NCBI GenBank assembly: GCA_003194525.1
Contig: NBIV01000176.1
Location: forward strand, 1-64,000
Reading direction: 5' to 3'
DNA length: 64,000 bases
Source of the DNA: Gracilariopsis chorda
Lineage: Eukaryota > Rhodophyta > Florideophyceae > Gracilariales > Gracilariaceae
Made by a program: the position numbers and the translations under genes. The notes under the pieces are model-generated. The model was not told the DNA's origin. It saw only the letters and a program-made list of their open reading frames with translations, and ran no database searches. Shown in pieces: positions 45,601 through 57,009 of the stretch (positions within the stretch are counted from its first letter, which is position 1; each line of letters starts with the position of its first letter).

Positions 45601-46890
45601 ATTAAATATATTAGTAGACTAAGTAGTTAGCGGCTCTAACCCACGTGGCACACTCACCAATTCATCCAGCGCGCGTTGCACTGCCCATATTGTAGTATAG
45701 TGAGCACGGGTGACTAACCACGGGAGAAAACCAAAGGAAATGGGCCAGTGGCAAGACCACTGGTACAAAACGCGCAGTCAGGCGGGGTTAACTCTCCCGC
45801 CTACAGCAGGGGGTGAGCGACGTAACACCGACGTTGAATCCTTCAGAAATGGAGTAAAACTAACCAAAGGTAGGCTAGTAGATTCAAGAGGGTCTCTGAC
45901 TTTACCTCTGGAGGGAGGCTAACCTCGAGCAGCCTAAGTATCGACTGAGAAGCGCCTCTACCTCAGATGCAGTGCACTGTAACGCAGTGCCCTACGTGTT
46001 CCATCTACTCCACCTATGGTGCAAATATTATAAATTAGAACTTAGCGTACCGCTCAGGCTTGCCAATGGTCACGTGTACCACTGCCATTGGCATGCCAGC
46101 AATATGACCAGCACAGGAAGGAGCCATGGCAACAGCAGCGCGAACCATATACGATCACAATGCTACACATATGGTCAGATCTCACTGTATCAAAGTCCTG
46201 CTTGACGGTTCTGTGGTAGTATGAACAATATTATCGTTGAAAACGGTCTTGTCCGTGGTGTGAAGACACTGTTCCAAAGCCATGCCCACGGGCTTCATTT
46301 TCTGACGGTACCATGAGCTGCATATGCTGCAATCGTCAACCACCGCCTCTTCTTGGGGCAACTTTGATATCCAGTTATAAATTCTTTGCCGTGGTGGTAC
46401 GTAGAAGTTTGATGTACGCGAAAAGATTTTGTCTGCGTTCAGGCCAAGTGTCACTGAGTCTATTGAGGGCTCGAGGTGCTTTGCTTCAATAAGGTCTGCC
46501 TAAAGAAATCTTCGTTAATAAGTGGCAACTTCTACTCCCCTGCCTCCTGCAAGACTATATTTATCTTCTCGGTTACATCTTCCGATTATGACAAAACCCA
46601 GGATTTCCTGGGTTTTGTGGCTTGATCGGAGATGCGTTTCCTCTATACATATCAGATCGACGTTGTGGGCGTGCGCGATCTTGGCTATATGTGCACACTT
46701 TCCTGTCACGAGAACACTGCGGCAGGGGACCTGCATGATGGTCAGTGTGTTGTTGATCTTTTGCTTTTTGTCATTTCGAACGGTAGATTGGTTATCCATC
46801 TCTCTTGGAGACCGAATTGCCGGTCCATTTGGCTTCCCCGCTCGGAGCAGGGGAGGAAGGGCACATTTCATGTAGGCGGATCAGCTTCTG
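42700..46890 (-). mobile_element. Large LINE, 3'-incomplete and broken, with foreign insert
   Basis: Read on the minus strand, in order: an APE-type endonuclease N-terminus (46515-46871, DLICIEETHL), an endonuclease middle (46182-46454, TSNFYVPPR and NDN), an interrupting segment at about 45190-46166, an endonuclease C-terminus (about 44920-45190, NWEPYASW and SDL), a linker (44631-44891), reverse transcriptase (43493-44611, RPISLTS, GRSTEKQ, FADDTTM) and the post-RT region (42799-43467). Several frame breaks occur. The RNase H and zinc-knuckle end seen in the other fragments is absent. This is the only copy here with endonuclease and reverse transcriptase. Confidence 0.85.
45190..46166 (+). 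repeat. Hairpin-rich segment inserted in the LINE endonuclease
   Basis: This segment of roughly 970 bases separates the two halves of the LINE endonuclease. It is flanked by imperfect 22-23 bp direct repeats (45167-45188 and 46167-46189). It contains many stems: CCAGTGG..CCACTGG at 45745-45763, GGCGGG..CCCGCC at 45781-45801, and a 9-bp stem TGCCAATGG..CCATTGGCA at 46061-46093. It shares with structured copies 1 and 2 a GTGTGG (45274), an AT-rich spacer (45590-45620), CCCACGTG and CGGGAnAAA, but overall similarity is weak. It may be a distant relative or an unrelated SINE-like insert. Confidence 0.5.
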
Positions 46891-49442
46891 CCCTCATTCT
46901 GTGGTTTTTAATTGCATCATTGTTTGAAAAGAGTGGAGTTCCGAATTTGAGTTCTTAGTTCTCACCAATTGGAAGACAACAGGCGAATTTAATGATCAAA
47001 GTGGTAAAGCGTTATCATTTTCGCTAAACATAATGTTTGAGAGATTGATGTCATTATGGGAATATCTCAGACAGTGAAGATGCACAGTCCCGCTTTCGAT
47101 TCCATCCAAGCATTGATCTGGGTGCAAAGATCTAGTTATAGAGCGATATTAATGCAGCAAAGCATTTCCGCAAGAGTTTCTGAATATTTCTTAAAGCACA
47201 ATAGATCCACACGATTTCCTTGCTCAAAGCACCATGATACAGAGGTTCTTAGCAAAACCTTTCGCTAGCAGTGATTAATGCATGCGCGTTCGTAAAACAG
47301 AGAGGAAGAGACCATGATACTTCTGATACTCAGATATAGGCTTAGTACTTGCAATAAAATGAAAAACAGCTGAATATACATATGTTTTATACTGCGTCCC
47401 TAAAACATTCCTTTCATAAACCTGTATTAGGATTTTATGAGTTTTTAAAAGATAACTTGCATACCTTTTTTGGAGATACTATGTTTGGATGCTGAATTTC
47501 TTTCAATGCTTCCAATACGTGTAGTTCATGAATAGTAAGTTTTTTTGGGTTCTTCTCACCAGCTTCAGATAGAAGTAAACTTTGCTTTTCTAATTTATCA
47601 CTCTCAGAGAAATTACATGGCACCTGGAAAACTGAAGGGTCGTCAATGCTCAAAAATGCATTCGTGTGGATCCTTGAATCTGCATAGCTCATCGAAATTG
47701 CTTAATACCTTTGAAACCTTACCCAAGCAGCGTTCATGAACGCAACAAAGAAACTATCGCCATTCTCACACTCCATCATGACACAACGCGATAATTGTGG
47801 CGTCCATAAACTTGATTCCATCTTTATTGTCTTTGAATGCTTTCCTTCTCTCCATTACTTTCAAAATATTTATTCCCATTCAGGACGGGCATCTCTGAGA
47901 AGTAGCTAACCATGAGAAAAACTGAGATCTTCGTGTCAGGCATTTTACGAGGTCGAAAACGAGGCGTTTTATGTTCTCTTTGATGTCATCTGTGATAAAC
48001 AGGGGGTGTATAGAGCGGTCTGCAGAGTTTTAAGCCTTCCCTGATGATTAAAGGGTGTTGAATTGGAAATGCTAGCATTTCGAAAGCGGTGGTGGCATTT
48101 TTTCATCCCTTTCGTCTTTGCCCGTAGCACGTTTGGGCGTTAGAATCAGCTATCAATCCACTCGTTTCGGAGATTCTTGCTTTCGATTCACAAGTACCGT
48201 GTTAAGACCATGCTAGGCCAATTGAGGCCAAAGCGGGCGCTGCGTTCTCTTTCAAGGCACTAGTTTCATATATCCGCAATTTTCTGAGTAAGTTACTCTT
48301 GTAATTCTAAATAAAGGGTGAATTGTATGAAAAATGGTTAGGTAAAAAACTGCGGAGCATGTACACAGGGGTTTTCAGTTCTTTTTTTTGAACTGTACAG
48401 ATTAGGGAATCTTCACTCATGATCAACTCTTAGCCGGGGCGAGGTTAACGAAATTTGGAAAAAAAATTTGCTTCCTCAGCAAGAAGACATATGCCACAGA
48501 TCAGAACCAGAACGGGGCGTCCAAGTTGTCGTAATCCATCTGGGATCAAGATTCTATATCGCTTTGGGCGGGATTCCTTTGTGGTGTGGGACCACTGCAT
48601 GATACTAGCAAGTCACGCTCAGGGCGCATGCATTTTCCCCCGTGGAGGCGTGTCGACCTTGCTAAAAGGCTATGAAACACTATAAAGGAATATAAGCATT
48701 TTCAATTCTAATATAACTCCACCTACGCCGGATAAGGAAGGCAACTGGAGATATGATTGGGTCTATTAGAGGAACACAGCGGTCAAATAGATAATTAGCA
48801 TTCTACTTGTACAAAGCGAATACCATTGCCTTGGACTTGGAGGCAAGTGCTGGTAACCACACATACACACAAAAGTAGAACCATATTATGTTTTACTATA
48901 AGAAACAGTTCCGTTGTATATGCTCAATCATGGGCTAGGATTGCAATCAATTATTGGTGTTCTTAATGCATTCTTGTATAGCGAGAGGCTAAGAATGGAA
49001 ATCGAATCGGTTGGTAGTGACTGCTGTACGAGTGAAGGCTTCGGCGACCATGCGGTAACCAATTTGCCTTCAATGATCCAGTTTTTAAAGACAGCACACT
49101 TTTAATCCTACAGAAAACGTAGAATTTAGCTTCTTGACATTATTGGTGATGATCACTGGTTGGCAAATATGTGAACGTGTTTGTATTGTTAATTGTAGCG
49201 GCTTTTCACCTGATTGTACGATACTTCATTTCCCGGGACGAGACACAGCCCTGCAGAGCCCTATTTAAAGTGGTTAGATCGAGTGTGGGCACGATTCAGC
49301 TGCCTCTGCGTGCTCATTGCGTGTCAGCTCTCCTCCAAAATCGCGGGAGGAGAGTTTTGTACCTATTACTCTAAGGATAATGACCATTCTACAAAACACC
49401 GGTCATAAACGTCCTTTCCCGAAAGGTTGCGGGTAGGAGAGT
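46891..49442. other. No gene seen
   Basis: About 2.5 kb of AT-richer DNA with only short frames. The longest minus-strand frame (47435-47692) has no domain that I know. Confidence 0.4.
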
Positions 49443-52400
49443 TTACATTTTGTGTACAGTGTGTATGCTGATGAAGATATGTTGGGAATTAGCGTGGAGC
49501 TGGTCGTAAAGTACAACTACCACACGTGTCGAGGCACGGCAGTCGGTACTAAGCGACGAGCTACGCTCGTAACCGGCGGCGCCCGACTCCCTCTTCATGT
49601 CTATTTCTCTCTTAGAAATTCCCCCATCACTCTTGGGCGGTGACAACTTCAGTATACGTGCGGTCGTAGCGCGAAGCATGAGCGACAGTGCTAACTCGTC
49701 TGCCCCGGCCGCCCTCCGTGGTATGTGGGCAACTGCCAAGCCCACCCGGCACAACTTCGCCACGGTGGTGAACGAGTGAATGCAGCAAAACTCGTCGGAG
49801 AAGGAAGCGTCTTTGAGCGCGCGCCTTATGTCCCGATCACGCACATGGCGTACTTCAAACCGTCCAGGGACGCTTTTGCCGTCGAGTTGAAGACTAAGGA
49901 CTGACGCTCGGTCAAAGAATGGGAGTACATCAACGGCGCAGGGGTTTGCCTTGAGACCGGACTTGCCGCCCTCATGCTGTGCAAGGAGGGAACCGACGAC
50001 CTCGACACCATCACGCGCCTTCTAGCACTTGTGGAGACGTCTTTGAAGGCATATCTGGAGCTTCTTCTCATGAGAGCTCAGTACTTTCGGGACATCACGG
50101 AACATGGCATGGAGGAGGCAAAGCAGATGGCGTTTCTCGTCGAGCAGGGCCACGATGCCGTACACTCCGAGTCGTACCGCACCGCCCGAGAGGCCTTGTC
50201 CACTAAGTTGGAGTTCGAGGCCGCCACGCAACTCCCCAAGAATCGCCTGGAGAAGGCGAACAAAACAGCCCAGAAGGGCAAGAAGGGAGGCAGCGCGAAA
50301 GGCAGCGCTGTCGATACGGAATGATTGCGCCCACCGGGGCGTGATCCGTCGAAGTGACTGTCGGAGGACGGTCTCTTTGGCGCGGGAGGTCGTTGAGGGC
50401 GGGCGCCTGGCGCTCAGTCCTCGGGACGTCGGAGTACCTCTGCCGGATGATCAAGTTCGGTATCCAGGACATGCCGGAAGTGGCATTCACGGAGGGCGAT
50501 GTACTTCCCCCGATCCCCCAAACAGAGGAAGACAGGGCGTTCGGTCTGGCCGATCTGGCGAAGGGCCTGAAGGAAGGTGTGTACGAGGAAGTCGGGCGTG
50601 AACATGCCATGGAGATGGTCGCACGTGGTCGGCTGGTCTCATCAGCGATCGTCGTCTGGCAAGGGGACAAAATCGGGAAGAGGGGCCGGTTCGTCGTGAA
50701 TCTGGCGAAGCAGAGCAAACACTGCCCGAAAGGCAGCATCAAGACGGAGACCATTCCGCCCTTCGCGGTGGAGGCGGAGCCAGGCGACTATCTGCTTTCG
50801 TTCGACATCAAGGCGGGGTACCGGCACTTCTACCTGCACCCGGATATGCGGGACTTCTTCCTCTCCCATTACGAAGGGCGCTTCTACCGCTGTGTTGCGC
50901 TCCCGTTTGGGTGGGGGCGATCCCCACGGTGGTTCACGAAGATGCTTCGCGGCTTCGTACGGCACCTACGCGACAAGTGCGGGTACCGCGCCCTCCCGTA
51001 TCTGGACGACTTTCTGATAGCACTGTCGAGGCCCGGGAGAGCCGCGACCTTGAAGGACGTGACCGCCGCACAGGGTGTGCTAGACCGACTCATGCGTCGG
51101 TTAGGAATCGTGCGACACAAGGAGAAGGGCTGTTGGACTGGTGCACAGCGACTGGACCACCTGGGAATGAACTTGGACACCGTGGATATGCGCGTTTAAG
51201 TTGCCGATCGCAAGGTGGCGCATGTAAGGCGGCTCGCAAAGAAGGTGCTGCTCCTATCGCAACTGAATCGGAGGCATGTGTCGCTCGCACTGCTACGACA
51301 CTTCTGCGGTGTCTGTGTCTCGCTGACGTTGGCGCTACCGCTCGCTCGCTTCTACAATCGGTCCCTTTTCTTCGATATGGCTGGGGCGGAGTGCGAGGCA
51401 CGCCCGAAAAAGTCCTCATGGAGCGCCGTGGGCCGAGCCTGCGAGGCCCAGGCGCTACCACGCGGCGTTTTCCGCAGTACCACAGCACGGAAGTCGTCTG
51501 TGCGGCTGTCGCACCAGTCCATCCGCGGCTTGCGCTTCTGGCGCTCTTTGACCCGGGGAGAGGGTCGGGATATACAGCCGTCGAGTCCGGACCTCTCCAT
51601 GCACAGCGACGCAGCGGACGTCGGCTATGGTGGAACCCTCGGAACGAGCATGGCCCCCGGTTCCCCGGGTTCGTGGGTGGCTCAAGGTTTGTGGAGCGCG
51701 GCCGACCGCGCCAAGTCCATCACCCTGCGAGAGCTTCGCGCAGTTCGACTTCTTCTGGCCCGATCCTTTGCCGCCTACGTGTCCGACCGCCGAATAAGAC
51801 GCCTGCTACTCCACGGGGACAATCAGGCGGTCGGGTACATCCTGAAAAGTATGGTATCTGCCAGCCCGGCGATGATGGCAGAGCTGCGCAAGTTGCAGAA
51901 GATGTTGCACGCCTTGAACGTGCGCTTGGACGCGCGTTGGACACCTTCAGTGGTCAACCGCTATGCCCAAGCGCTGTCTCGGACCCGGGCGACGTTCAAG
52001 TCTCGCAGCAGCTGCTGGCGTCCATACCGGAGCATTATCATCTCGACTCACCCGCATTCTACCACCGGCACATGAACGAAACTCGTCGGGCCCGACTCAA
52101 GCAGGTCCGCGACCAGCTGCAGACATACTGGGGCGACGGCAAAGCGCGCCTTTGGAACCCGCCCTTCGACTTCCTCCAGATCACCGTCCGCAAGATCGAG
52201 ACCGAGTCGGCATGAGGAGTTCTCATCGCAGCCTTTTGGCCACCCCAGGCCTGGTTCGCATGATTGAGAGGCTTAGCATCAGCGATGCATCTGCTAGACG
52301 GCAGCCTAGACCACCTCACCAGAAACCAGTCCAATCCAGACTGGCGTCCGGTGTTGGCCGAAGTCGGACTTGAGGGGAATGGGCGAGTGTTATTCGGGCA

Positions 52401-53560
52401 GCTGTGCTAGGTCGGACAGGTTTTACTACCAATACCGGTGGTGGAGAAGAGGCAGCATGGCTCTTGTCCGAGTTGGGGTGGTCCGAGAATACAAGGACCA
52501 TAATCGCAAGTCAAGTTGCAAAATGGTTGCGCTTCTGTGACGAGGACATGCGCATCGTTCCAGCCACAGAAGGGGACGTGCTCGCCTACATCGGGTTTCT
52601 TTCTAACGAAGGACAGGTCTCTCACAACTCTCTTCCACAGTACATTTCAGCCGTCTCAAGGTATCATGAGCTTCACTTCCTTCCGTTACCTACCAAGACA
52701 CCGATGGTACGCGCAGTTATGAAGGCTTATGCAAGACGTATGGAGACTGATGGTTCTGTTCGAGCGATCCGTGTGGGCTGCCCTGCGTCCCTCATGGCAA
52801 AAGTTGTGGCCGCTGGCCTGACCTCCAACGACCAGATCGATCTCGATGCTTGCGCAGCTACAGTTTTAGCCTTTGTGTTTCAGCTTCGAGCAGTGAGCGT
52901 CAACAATCTGCATCGTCGAGACGTGGTTATCTCCGATGGCCTCATTGTGGCGTCAATATTCCGGCGCAAGGGGAAATCCATAAGGCGACCTTCAATGCTT
53001 CGCTACGCAAGTGCCGAGACTTGGGAACCGGAGAACCCATTTGCTCTTATCAAGAAATGGGTTTGCTCGCATACGGACCCCAAAGCAGTGATGAATCTAA
53101 GTCTCTCGGACGCACTGGACCGCTCCATGGCGCTGGTCAACGGGGTTCCTTCCACTGGTTGCCGGTTTACTTCGCACACCCCTCGCATCGGGGGATACAA
53201 CGAGCTGCTCGGCCTTGGCCTCTCTAAGGAGTGGATAATGCGCCGCTTAAACTGGGAAAGCGAAGCCATGCTTCGCGTGTATCTGGACAGTTCAATTGTC
53301 CCTACTGACCACTCGCGATGGTTCTTTGCTCATCTCCGTCCTTCCTGAGATTCGCACCTCCGCCTGTTTTGGTACTTCATTTTCAATTTGTGTACAGTGT
53401 GTATGCTGATGAAGATATGTTAGGAAGTAGCGTGGAGTTGGTCGTGCAGTACAGCTACCACACGTGTCGAGGCGCCACAGTCGGTACTTAGCGACGAGCT
53501 ACGCTCGTAACCGGCAGCGCCCGATTCCCTCCTCATGTCTATTTCTCTCCCCCCTCACCC
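49443..53560 (+). mobile_element. DIRS/Ngaro-like tyrosine-recombinase retroelement (fossil)
   Basis: The parts in order are: a 5' direct repeat (about 49450-49617), a possible gag-like frame (about 49974-50324), reverse transcriptase (50354-51199, YLDD-type), RNase H (51215-52075), tyrosine recombinase (52404-53348) and a 3' direct repeat (about 53389-53556). The two repeats are about 165 bp and differ at roughly 8 percent of positions, suggesting an insertion of moderate age. Flanking direct rather than classical long terminal repeats, together with a recombinase in place of a DDE integrase, place it in the DIRS group, closest to Ngaro or PAT types. The layout looks complete, with perhaps one to three breaks. 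It is treated as an old copy. Confidence 0.85.
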
Positions 53561-53833
53561 GCCCCGCATGCACACTGACACTCTTCGGCTCGCCAACGGG
53601 CCTCAGTTTGGTTCCTCAACATGTCTATCTCTCTTCTTTGTGGTCCCTCGGGACCTTGGGGTATTTCTTTCTTTCTTTCCAGCTTCAATTGGCCGAAATC
53701 TTTACTCAAATAAATAGTACTTGAATCTTCATTTTCATATAATATCAGAAACCCTCTTTCTGATGTGCTATTGTGAACTTTGTCGTCACTCACTCCACTC
53801 CCTGTCAGATCGTACTCAAAGCGGAGTGCTTTG
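53561..53833. other. Short flank between elements
   Basis: No gene. It probably contains the distal end of the DIRS-like element and its flank, up to the Harbinger-2 target site. Confidence 0.35.
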
Positions 53834-54059
53834 TAAGAGCGTCTCCATGGGCAGAATGAAATGAGGACAAAAAACGCAAATATTATGTCGATTTGTAAGC
53901 TTCTGATTGGCTGGGGTATGGTCGCTGGCAAAATTACCTCACAGGAAATTTTATGTGCTCTTTATACAAAGGACATTGTCCAAGCTCGCCGCTGAAAAGT
54001 CGGTGTCCTCACGGAGAATACCCGTGAGGCATCCATTCTACCCCCTTTTCTATGGCCAA

Positions 54060-55365
54060 CATATGGGAACACGAGCTCCACGTAGACGATTTCGAACCTA
54101 CAGCACAGCTTTAGAACAGCAGCAGCAGCGAAGAAAGCATTTCACCGCAACGCGGAGGCTCATGGCCATGCCAATCAGCCAAAATTGACCGTGGAACACA
54201 AGCTGCCGCGGAGCGCCTCTATTACGATTACTTTGCCGCGACGCCCGTGTAAGGCGAAATTAAATTTAAGCGCCGCTTTCGGTTGACTCGTTCAGTTTTT
54301 CTGCGCATCATGGATGCTCTGGAAACGCACGACACTTATTTAACTCAGCGAAAAGACTGCACCGGACGTGCAGGATTGTCGATGTTGCAGAAAGGGACGG
54401 CTGGTATACGCATGTTAGCATATGGAGGTACTGCTGACTCGATAGACGAGTACATACGAATCAGAGAATCTACCACGCTGCTCTGTGTATAACATTTTTC
54501 CCACGGCGTCGTCCACTGCTTCGAGAAAAAATATTTGCGCACGCCAACTGAGGGCGATCTGACGGCCATTCTCTATCGTCCATAAATAAGGGGGTTCCCT
54601 GGAATGCTCGGAAGTATTGACTATTGTTAGTCGCGTAGGAAAAATTGTCCAGCTGCACTACATGGATAATAACAGGGAAAGTAGGCTGTAACCACTGTGA
54701 CCCTTGACGCTATATGTGACGATAGCTTGTGGATTTGGCAAGCTTTCTTTGGCATACCTGTAAGGGCAAATGACATAAATGTACTGGAGGCTTCAACACT
54801 GAGTAAAAAAATCGCAATTGGTTCCTACCCGCCAGCTATGTCGTACAAGATTGCAGGGGTAACACGTTCTATACCGTTCTTCTTGGCCGACGGGATATAC
54901 CCAAAGTGGCCCCTGTTCTTGCAAAGCATTTCAAATCCGACTACGGCACGGGAAAGATTGATGGCAAAGAGCCAGGAGGCTTGCCGTTAAGATATAGAAC
55001 GAGCGTTCGGGGTACTGCAAGCTCGATGGCATATTTTATCAAGGCCAGGCTGTTCCTGAAACAAAACTTCTATGCACATCATAATGAGAGCATGTATCAT
55101 CATGCATAATATGATGGTTGAGCAACGCATATTGGGTGTTGATGACGATTGGATGCGAAGTAAGGAAACAATCGTCGGACAATGCATGCAAGTATATGCC
55201 ACGCAAACGGTTAATAGTGATGACTCCTCTGTCGCTACCCTTGGTGGAACGATTGCTGCACTCTGTGCTAAACACCGGCTAATGCAGAATGAGCATGAGT
55301 ACGTCAAAATTCGCAGACAGGTGATGGATCATTTGTGGGAAAGAAAAGACAACGAGAGGAGCTGA
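54060..55365 (+). pseudogene. Harbinger-2 transposase, multiply broken
   Basis: Pieces in several plus-strand frames align with the Harbinger-3 enzyme. They are an Arg-rich N-terminus, ALETHDTYLTQRKDCTGRAG (54283-54492), GSIDYC with the first Asp at about 54610, LWIWQAFFGIP and FFLADGIYPKWPLF (54697-54990), the Glu region, and a C-terminus YVKIRRQVMDHLWERK ending at 55365. This C-terminus is the reference that shows what the structured element interrupts in Harbinger-3. At least four breaks are present. Confidence 0.85.
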
Positions 55366-55462
55366 TAAAACTGGGTACTACATGAAGTTAAAATTGTTTA
55401 GAGTTGAATCAAGAAAATGTGCAACGATAGATTGATTACTAGTCTTCACTGTAAATCTAAAC

Positions 55463-56549
55463 TCATATCTCGCCTAGTTGGTCCTCAGTCGTCGTCTCCA
55501 ATGTTTCGGTTAAGTGGCGGCCCTGCTGCTTATCTTTTCCAGACTCCTTCCATACCTCACTAAGAGCACGTGCGCGCATGGTATTGAAATACTCCACAGA
55601 CTCTTCTCCGCTGCATCCAGGAGGAGCAGAAGTAAACAGCATTATCTCAAAATGCCACTTCAGAGCATTGTTTCTCACGTTTAACAGCGACAGCCTCCGC
55701 TGCTGGAGACAGTTGTTTCTCCTTCTGCTTCACTTTAAAATCTTCTTTTTTGGCTTTCTTCTTGCCCACTGGATGCGTTTCACTTCTTTGACGCTCTGCA
55801 GACTTTTCATTCTTTGTTGAAAGAGTTCCACTATTATTGGAATCTCCAAGTTCGTCAAGCGACGATTCCGCGCTACTCTGCCCAACATCGCCGTTTCCAG
55901 CAGGCATAAACTTTGCGTGCGTCAAAGATACATCCCAGGCCAGTCGAAAGCGAAACGGTTTACCGCAATCGTTCTTCGCATCATTGAAATTGACGCCGTT
56001 GTACAGTGCAGTAGCCAAGTAGACGATTTCATCCGCTGATACCCCTGTCGGGTTCATGCGAGCTACCTCGGCAAAAAAGACTGAGAACGCAACGCAAAAT
56101 TTGATAACAAGCTTGACGCGTGACTTGATGGACTAAACAGAGCGATGTTCGCGATTTGCGGGCTTGAAAGTGGTGTCGTAAATTTTTAGAATTTTTGAAT
56201 AGAATTTGTTGGCCTTCTGCTCTCTGCCAGGTATTGCATTCTCGGAGATAGCAATCTAAGCTTTGGCGAGAGCAACATCTTCTGACGGGGTGAAACTTGC
56301 TCCCCGTTTCGGCTTTTTGTGCTCTGTAGCACCATTCTGCGCTCTCTCTTGTTTCAGTACAGGGCTTGATAGAGTTGCCAGACCGCTGTTTGCAGAGCAA
56401 TAAGACGTGCCGGCAGCCAACAAAGATGAAATTTGTGGCATGCCAGAGGTTAGTGCGGCTTGATGATCGTTTGAACTTGGTGGTGAGCTGGAGGTGCCGC
56501 TGTTGTTGGGAGGCACGTTGCCATATGCGAGCAATCTGGGCAGCTCCAA
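55463..56549 (-). pseudogene. Harbinger-2 trihelix-like partner, broken
   Basis: An N-terminal piece (56256-56549) with KRGASFTPSEDVALAKA, a middle piece (55647-56057) with NPTGVSADEIVYLATALYNG and KPFRFRLAWDVSL, and a charged tail (55463-55678) match the Harbinger-3 partner in order. They lie in different frames, so the gene is inactive. Confidence 0.75.
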
Positions 56550-57009
56550 AATGCAGATTTGACGGGTAGGGAGTGGGAGCGTGTGGATTGAATCTGTGGG
56601 GACGGCTTGTCTATGTTAGGAGCGGGAATGAAGATGCCCGGGCTTCTATGTAGTTCGGAATGCTGCTGTTTCGGTCTTCACGCCAAATATTCTTCCAATG
56701 GGCGACGTTCATGTGTTTGGTTGGATGACACCCGGGGCTATTTGTCGTGAGCAAATCAAGGTGATTTGATCTCACGATTTAACCCCGGGCTTTTCGGGGC
56801 TAAATTTTTTCCTCATTTGCTCACCCCGTGGGGCACCTTGGAACGAGAGCAAAAAGGGAAAACGCCCAAATTTGCTAATTTGGTAATTTGCCCGCCAGCC
56901 CGTGGAGACGCTCTAAGAAATTATTGTTGCATAAAGGGTTTGTTTTTAATTCTGAAGACATACTACTAGGGCTAGCGGTCAGAAGGGCGTAAGTTGAGAC
57001 AAAAAATGA

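Larger units (their letters stand above)
53837..56913. mobile_element. PIF/Harbinger transposon Harbinger-2, decayed
   Basis: The 3077-bp element has ends GAGCGTCTCCA at 53837 and its complement at 56913, and target duplications TAA at 53834-53836 and 56914-56916. The gene plan equals that of Harbinger-1 and -3, in the same orientation as -3: transposase on plus, trihelix-like partner on minus. Both genes carry multiple stops and frame shifts, so this is the oldest of the three, although the terminal repeats are still clear. Confidence 0.9.
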
